Shown piece after piece: positions 59,694 to 64,000 of a DNA stretch of 64,000 nucleotides (positions within the stretch are counted from its first letter, which is position 1; every line of letters begins with the position of its first letter). The position numbers and the translations under genes are program-made. The DNA comes from Synanceia verrucosa (taxonomy: Eukaryota; Chordata; Actinopteri; Perciformes; Synanceiidae). The stretch spans positions 21,910,954 to 21,974,953 of the forward strand of contig CM056563.1 in the NCBI GenBank assembly GCA_029721515.1, in the 5' to 3' direction. The notes beneath the pieces are model-generated. The model was not told where the DNA came from. It ran no database searches and saw only the letters and a program-made list of their open reading frames with translations.

Positions 59694-62282
59694 AGGGTTA
59701 AATAGCGATAGCATGCAGAGATCCTCATTCACTGTGATCTCACAAAGTTATGGCACACTAAAGATAAAGAAAGCAGCGGTCTCATGCACTGAGATCTCAG
59801 TGAGCGTTTTATTTCACTGACTGGATGTGGTTGCAGGGGGTTATTCTGAGCTCAGCTCGCTCTGATCGGTGAATTGATTAAACGTGAATGAACCCCTGCA
59901 GAGGTCGCTGAATCAACACCAGAACAATTGAGCTCCTACTTCCAGCCCATCACTCCCACCCACATTTCCAAGAATAGTTCTCACTCAGTAGACAGGAACC
60001 TCCTGCCATTAACGTGAAAAATGCAGCAATTTATGAATCATATGGCCAGGCACAAATAAATAAAATTGTCATGTTGTCAGAACTTAAATGTGCACAATGA
60101 ATGTGCACAAAAAATCAGTGAAACTATTTGATTCATGGTATACTGTATATGAGAAAAAGAAGCTTCACTAATAGATTGTAGGAATACTGATAATGATTAA
60201 TTATTATTTATCACAAAGTACCTCAAAGGACATGTTTTATGTTTGTATCATGAGCTAATCAAGGATGATTTCAGTTAACATAAAGAGCTGTTTGTATGTC
60301 AATGGTCAAAAATTGCCTCAGAGTGAAAATAATGCAGCCTGAAAGTTTTGGACAATAAATAAAGAGCAGATAATTTCAGAATGTGCATATTTCTTTCATT
60401 TACGATTAAACCTGTTTTTAAATGACATTATTATGATTTTTTTTATTATGACCTAAAACTATTTTAGAAACATTTTTATAATATTTTCTGATCAAGATTG
60501 ATTTTAACTTTCTCAAAAATAGTTTGCCTATTTAATAACTGGTTGAAGCCATGTAAACATGTTTGTCATGAGCTGCTGATTAAAATAAAAAGAATGATCA
60601 TAGAGTTGGTAAATTCTGATGAATAAACATTACAAGTCACATAGATGATATAAATTTATTACCCCAAGGAAATGTGTTGAAAATTATACTAACAAAAATA
60701 AAGTGATTGTGTGATAAGAGGGCTTTTTTGTTTAATTTATCATTTTTTTCTCATATTTCAGTAGATGCCTTTGTGTGTTTCCCACCAGTTTTGATTTACC
60801 TGATTAGTTTCACCTGTTCCTCATTAGTATTGCAGCTCACCTGTCCTCGCTTCCCCAATCATTCCCTACATATACCACCCCTGTTCCTTACAGTCTTGTC
60901 TTTTCACCTTTTATGACATTCTTCTTCTTAGAGTCTTGCTCTTGTTTTCTGGCTCTTTGGGTTATTCTATGTTTTTTATTTTATATAAATCAGTCAGTAG
61001 TGAATCAGTGACGTCTACCTGCTGCTTCCTGTTTCATCTTTCAGCTGAGCGTCACTAAAGTGTGAATGAATATTTAAGTTTCTAACCATCAGATAAACCA
61101 CAACTTGCTGATTCAGCAGCTTCTCAACAATGACTCGATTATATATTACATTTACAGGCAAACTGACAAAGTGTTTGTGTTAGAGCGGATACCTCGTTCC
61201 CTCTGGGACTAATAGATTGAGCTGTTTTATTCAGGTGGCAGTTTGTGCTTGGCTGTGGACACTTCTCCACACACTGGAGATAATGAATCAAATTTTAACT
61301 GTCTCTGTTACATAGTGCTCCACTAACACACTGAATGAGAATCATGTCATCACTGCAAGCCACAAATGGAGGGTTGAGCCTAAATATTCACACATGAAGG
61401 TTTTTCAATACTAATTTGGGTACATTTACAGCTTAGGTGGCTGACTGAGAAAACACTGAAGTGAATGAAATGCAAGTAAAAAGTCTGGGCTGGCAATCAA
61501 ACTCAGTGGGAGGAAGTAATATTAATCAGTGAGCTACAGTATCATGCCTCAACTTATTTTTTGTGCCAAAAAATGTTGAGCTGATCAAATCAAAATGTGG
61601 GACATATTTTTTTTGGCTCTTGCTACACAGTCTCAGTTTGCAAATACATTTTTAAAAAGGGCAACACCATAAATTTGTTTCAGTGTACTAAAATTTAAAG
61701 GAGACATATCATGAAAAATGGAAAAGTGGATATGTGGAGTGCCTACAAACCCACAAACTTGATTCAGTTTTGACACATGTAGGTTCATTAGACCACATGA
61801 GCCACAGCTTGAGGACTAGCTCTGCAAAGGTGGACTCTGACAGCCCACCAAAGGCTCCAATCCGGCCCACTATTTGTTTCCAATATTTCAACAATATTCT
61901 GTACAGTCTGCATGACACAACACTGTCAAATGAAGGGTTTTCCCAGAAAAATGGACCAATTTCTTCAGTGAAATAAATGAAATAAATCAAGTGTGCCTGG
62001 TGTGTTAACTCCACCTTCCAGAGAATATAATATTCAGAGCTACTATCAGACTAAAAAATATACAAGAATTTTAGGATAACAGAGGACGGAAAAGATAAGT
62101 GATTTGTTTTAGCCATAACCAAGAAATCAACGCGACATCTCAGACTGCTCAACGTCTGATTTGTAAATGGATTGTTCATTAAATGAGAAGGTTTTCGGAG
62201 TAAACTTGAATTTCTTCACACTAAAAGATGGGGAAACATTTGAAGGTCTTTTTAATGACAGCTCATGATGCAATGGTTTACC
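59694..62282. other. Intergenic segment without recognised genes
   Basis: AT-rich with unsupported short frames. Weak repeat-like stretches at 60786-60960 and 61694-61730 were noticed and are discussed among rejected items. Confidence 0.4.
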
Positions 62283-62342
62283 TGGTCTGATCCACGTAGG
62301 CTGAATGTGGTCCATGAACTAAAATGAGTTTGACACCTCTAT
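62283..62342 (-). mobile_element. Terminal remnant of a hAT-like element (GTGTCAAACTCATTTTAG type)
   Basis: In reverse it reads AGAGGTGTCAAACTCATTTT then AGTTCATGGACCACATTCAG, the widely dispersed vertebrate end sequence of certain hAT elements. The other end was not located, although GCTCCAATCCGGCCCAC near 61851 resembles its interior. Confidence 0.4.
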
Positions 62343-63011
62343 GTTAATCACCTCTCATTAGCCCATGTATACCACACAATGCACAGGAGACTTGAACCAA
62401 TAAAGGCACAGAAGTGGAAAAATTGACTCATAGTGGGCCAAATATCGCACAGTGTCTTCCCACTTTAAAGAGTCAGTAAGAGAGTTTCTTCATAAGGACA
62501 GTGTGAGGGACAAATAATGTAATATGATGCCCAAAATAATAAATGTATTTAGAATACAAGTATAAACCTGAAAATTAGCATACTCTGTCCCTTTTGAATA
62601 AATCAGTATGACTTGTTGTTGTATCAAGTGGAGTATTAAAAACACCTGCTCTGGTAATTTTGTCCACATAGGAAGGGGAAGTTTGATTGATCCAGTTTCA
62701 GTCTTCTGAGGGGTTTTCACATTTATGACACAGAAAACATGAAGTGCAGCACATGATACAGTGTTAGCTGAAGAGATGTTTTAAAGATAAGAGAGGATGA
62801 CAAGTCTGTTAATTTAATTTGACAAGAGAAATTCAGAGTTTGCCCACCAAGGGGCTCCCTTCTCAAACGCTGAAATGACTATGCAAAGCAGGTGCAGGGC
62901 TTCTTGGAGCTGTGTAGTCAGTCAGTGTGCTGCTACACTTTAACAGGAAACCAGAATCATTACACTGTCAAACAGGTCAGGCAGATACTGGACTGTATTC
63001 AAAAATAACGA

Positions 63012-63048
63012 CCATATGTGAGGATAAGCGGTAGAAAATGGATGGATG
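63012..63048 (+). mobile_element. 3' tail fragment of the tRNA-related SINE
   Basis: GTGAGGATAAGCGGTAGAAA followed by ATGGATGGATGATG is the 3' end seen at 48313-48656, without body or head. It directly abuts the next TTAA element fragment. Confidence 0.7.
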
Positions 63049-63051
63049 ATG

Positions 63052-63358
63052 AGTCCCAGCACTTTATAGAAAACAGAAAGTGCCTTGTACCCGCATTTTT
63101 GCTTATTTTGAGTCACATTTCAAAAGTAGAGGACGCTTTCACCAAAATCACCAGTTTTTGTCCAGATTCTATTTGTTTTGCTCTCTAATCTCGATCGTCT
63201 CCACTTCCTGTTTTGATCTCTGTGGCGTATACCGTCTCTTTATGCTCTGACTACATCTCCCAGAAGCACCAATATTACTCACAGGCTGTGGTAGACCGTG
63301 ATTGGTGACCCACTGCTGAAAAATATCTATTTTTACGTAAAGGCACTAAAAGAGTTAA
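63052..63358 (-). mobile_element. TTAA miniature element, copy 13 (internally deleted)
   Basis: The left tip is decayed (CCAGCACTTTATAGAAAACA). About 110 bp are missing between TTTGAGTCACATTTC and AAAGTAGAGGACGC. The rest is in reverse orientation, with ACTACATCTCCCAGAAGCA at 63250-63268 and a right tip GGCACTAAAAGAGTTAA ending at 63358. Confidence 0.85.
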
Positions 63359-64000
63359 AGTAAAGATATTTGACATGTATTCTGTGAAACGAACCAGGTA
63401 AAACAAAAACTTGTATTTAGAAAAAACATCTGAATGTGCATCACGTGAAGTGCATTCTGGTCCATTGTCCACAAACTTAAATACAGGTATATATTTATAC
63501 AACATGAGTAAATGAATCCAAACTAACTTCTGTCACGTTTTAGAAAACAGGTAAATTAAGCTGTGCAGGAAACCAGTTACACTCTTGCTCTACAAAACTC
63601 CAACATACTGCATGCAACATGTTAATATTCAAGTCATATTACTGTATGCAGGACCTGCAGGAAACCACTGCACCAGATATTGGGAGAATATGAGATCACT
63701 ATGGACTCGAGAAGTGGATGCAATCACTAAATCTGCTGCAAAGTCACATGTTTCTGTCGGTGATAAAAATCCAATTGTACAAACAACCCGAGATTAAAAA
63801 AAATGTTTTTGCATGGGACCCACGTCCACCACTGACCTTTCTTGATTGAGTGTAATAGCATACAGAGCAAATGCAAAAAGGTCACTGGTAGAGACAGCTT
63901 TAATATTATAATTGGCACTTTTTCCAGGGAGACAGCTCTGTTGCAAGGAGCCACACGCACTAGCTCCAGGAAAAAAATGCATTACATATTCAGGACATAA
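63359..64000. other. Window end without recognised genes
   Basis: Open frames on both strands overlap here without any protein likeness. Nothing else was identified. Confidence 0.4.

Noticed and set aside
60786..60960. TTTCACCTGTTCCTCATTAG text resembling a promoter or LTR part of fish retroelements
   Set aside because: No paired LTR, primer-binding site or coding remnant nearby.
61694..61730. TTTAAAGGAGACATATCATG, similar to the end of a fish TTAA-type repeat
   Set aside because: No partner end was found; it is short and may be coincidental.
1..64000. CRISPR arrays, bacterial operons, integrated virus genes, rRNA
   Set aside because: Nothing of the kind was seen; short ORFs and repeat structure fit vertebrate non-coding DNA.

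Overview
The window reads as nuclear DNA of a ray-finned fish, most likely a percomorph teleost. It is AT-rich, intron-like and intergenic sequence with many short ORFs of no coding character, dinucleotide microsatellites, and dispersed repeats typical of fish genomes: Tc1/mariner, hAT-like and TTAA-flanked miniature elements, and tRNA-related SINEs ending in an ATCC/GGAT-rich tail. Nothing indicates bacterial, organellar or viral origin.

One host gene is recognisable. On the minus strand, 19225-19820 is the coding part of the first exon of a heparan sulfate glucosamine 3-O-sulfotransferase, best matched to HS3ST4. It ends at a clean GT splice donor (19224 downwards). The second coding exon is absent, so 1-19224 is the start of a long intron 1 and everything to the right of about 20.8 kb is upstream flank. 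No other host exon could be supported.

Layout. 1-19.2 kb: intron 1, with a 20-bp-period tandem repeat near 1 kb and eight copies of a TTAA-flanked miniature inverted-repeat element, one split by a SINE with a 14-bp target duplication. 19.2-20.8 kb: HS3ST4 exon 1 and probable 5' UTR/promoter. 20.8-31 kb: upstream flank with a 1.3-kb hAT-like element (8-bp target duplication) enclosing two Tc1 remnants, and a GC-richer, homeodomain-site-rich block near 30 kb that may be a conserved enhancer. 31-41 kb: SINEs, two more TTAA elements, two inverted copies of a TIR element (33.4 and 38.2 kb), and a long-armed inverted-repeat hAT element (40.0-41.0 kb, 8-bp duplication). 41-54 kb: sparse repeats, another hAT-like element at 45.9 kb, a SINE at 48.3 kb, a possible conserved block at 50.9 kb and a large TA microsatellite at 52.8 kb. 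54-64 kb: a TTAA element inserted in a LINE tail, a second TTAA-type element that encloses a further copy, and a partial copy at 63 kb.

The genes do not form a pathway. The main structure beyond HS3ST4 is the transposon landscape. Its most notable part is the 13-copy TTAA family, nine copies of which keep a sequence resembling the ZNF143/THAP11 promoter motif. I found no convincing undescribed coding system.
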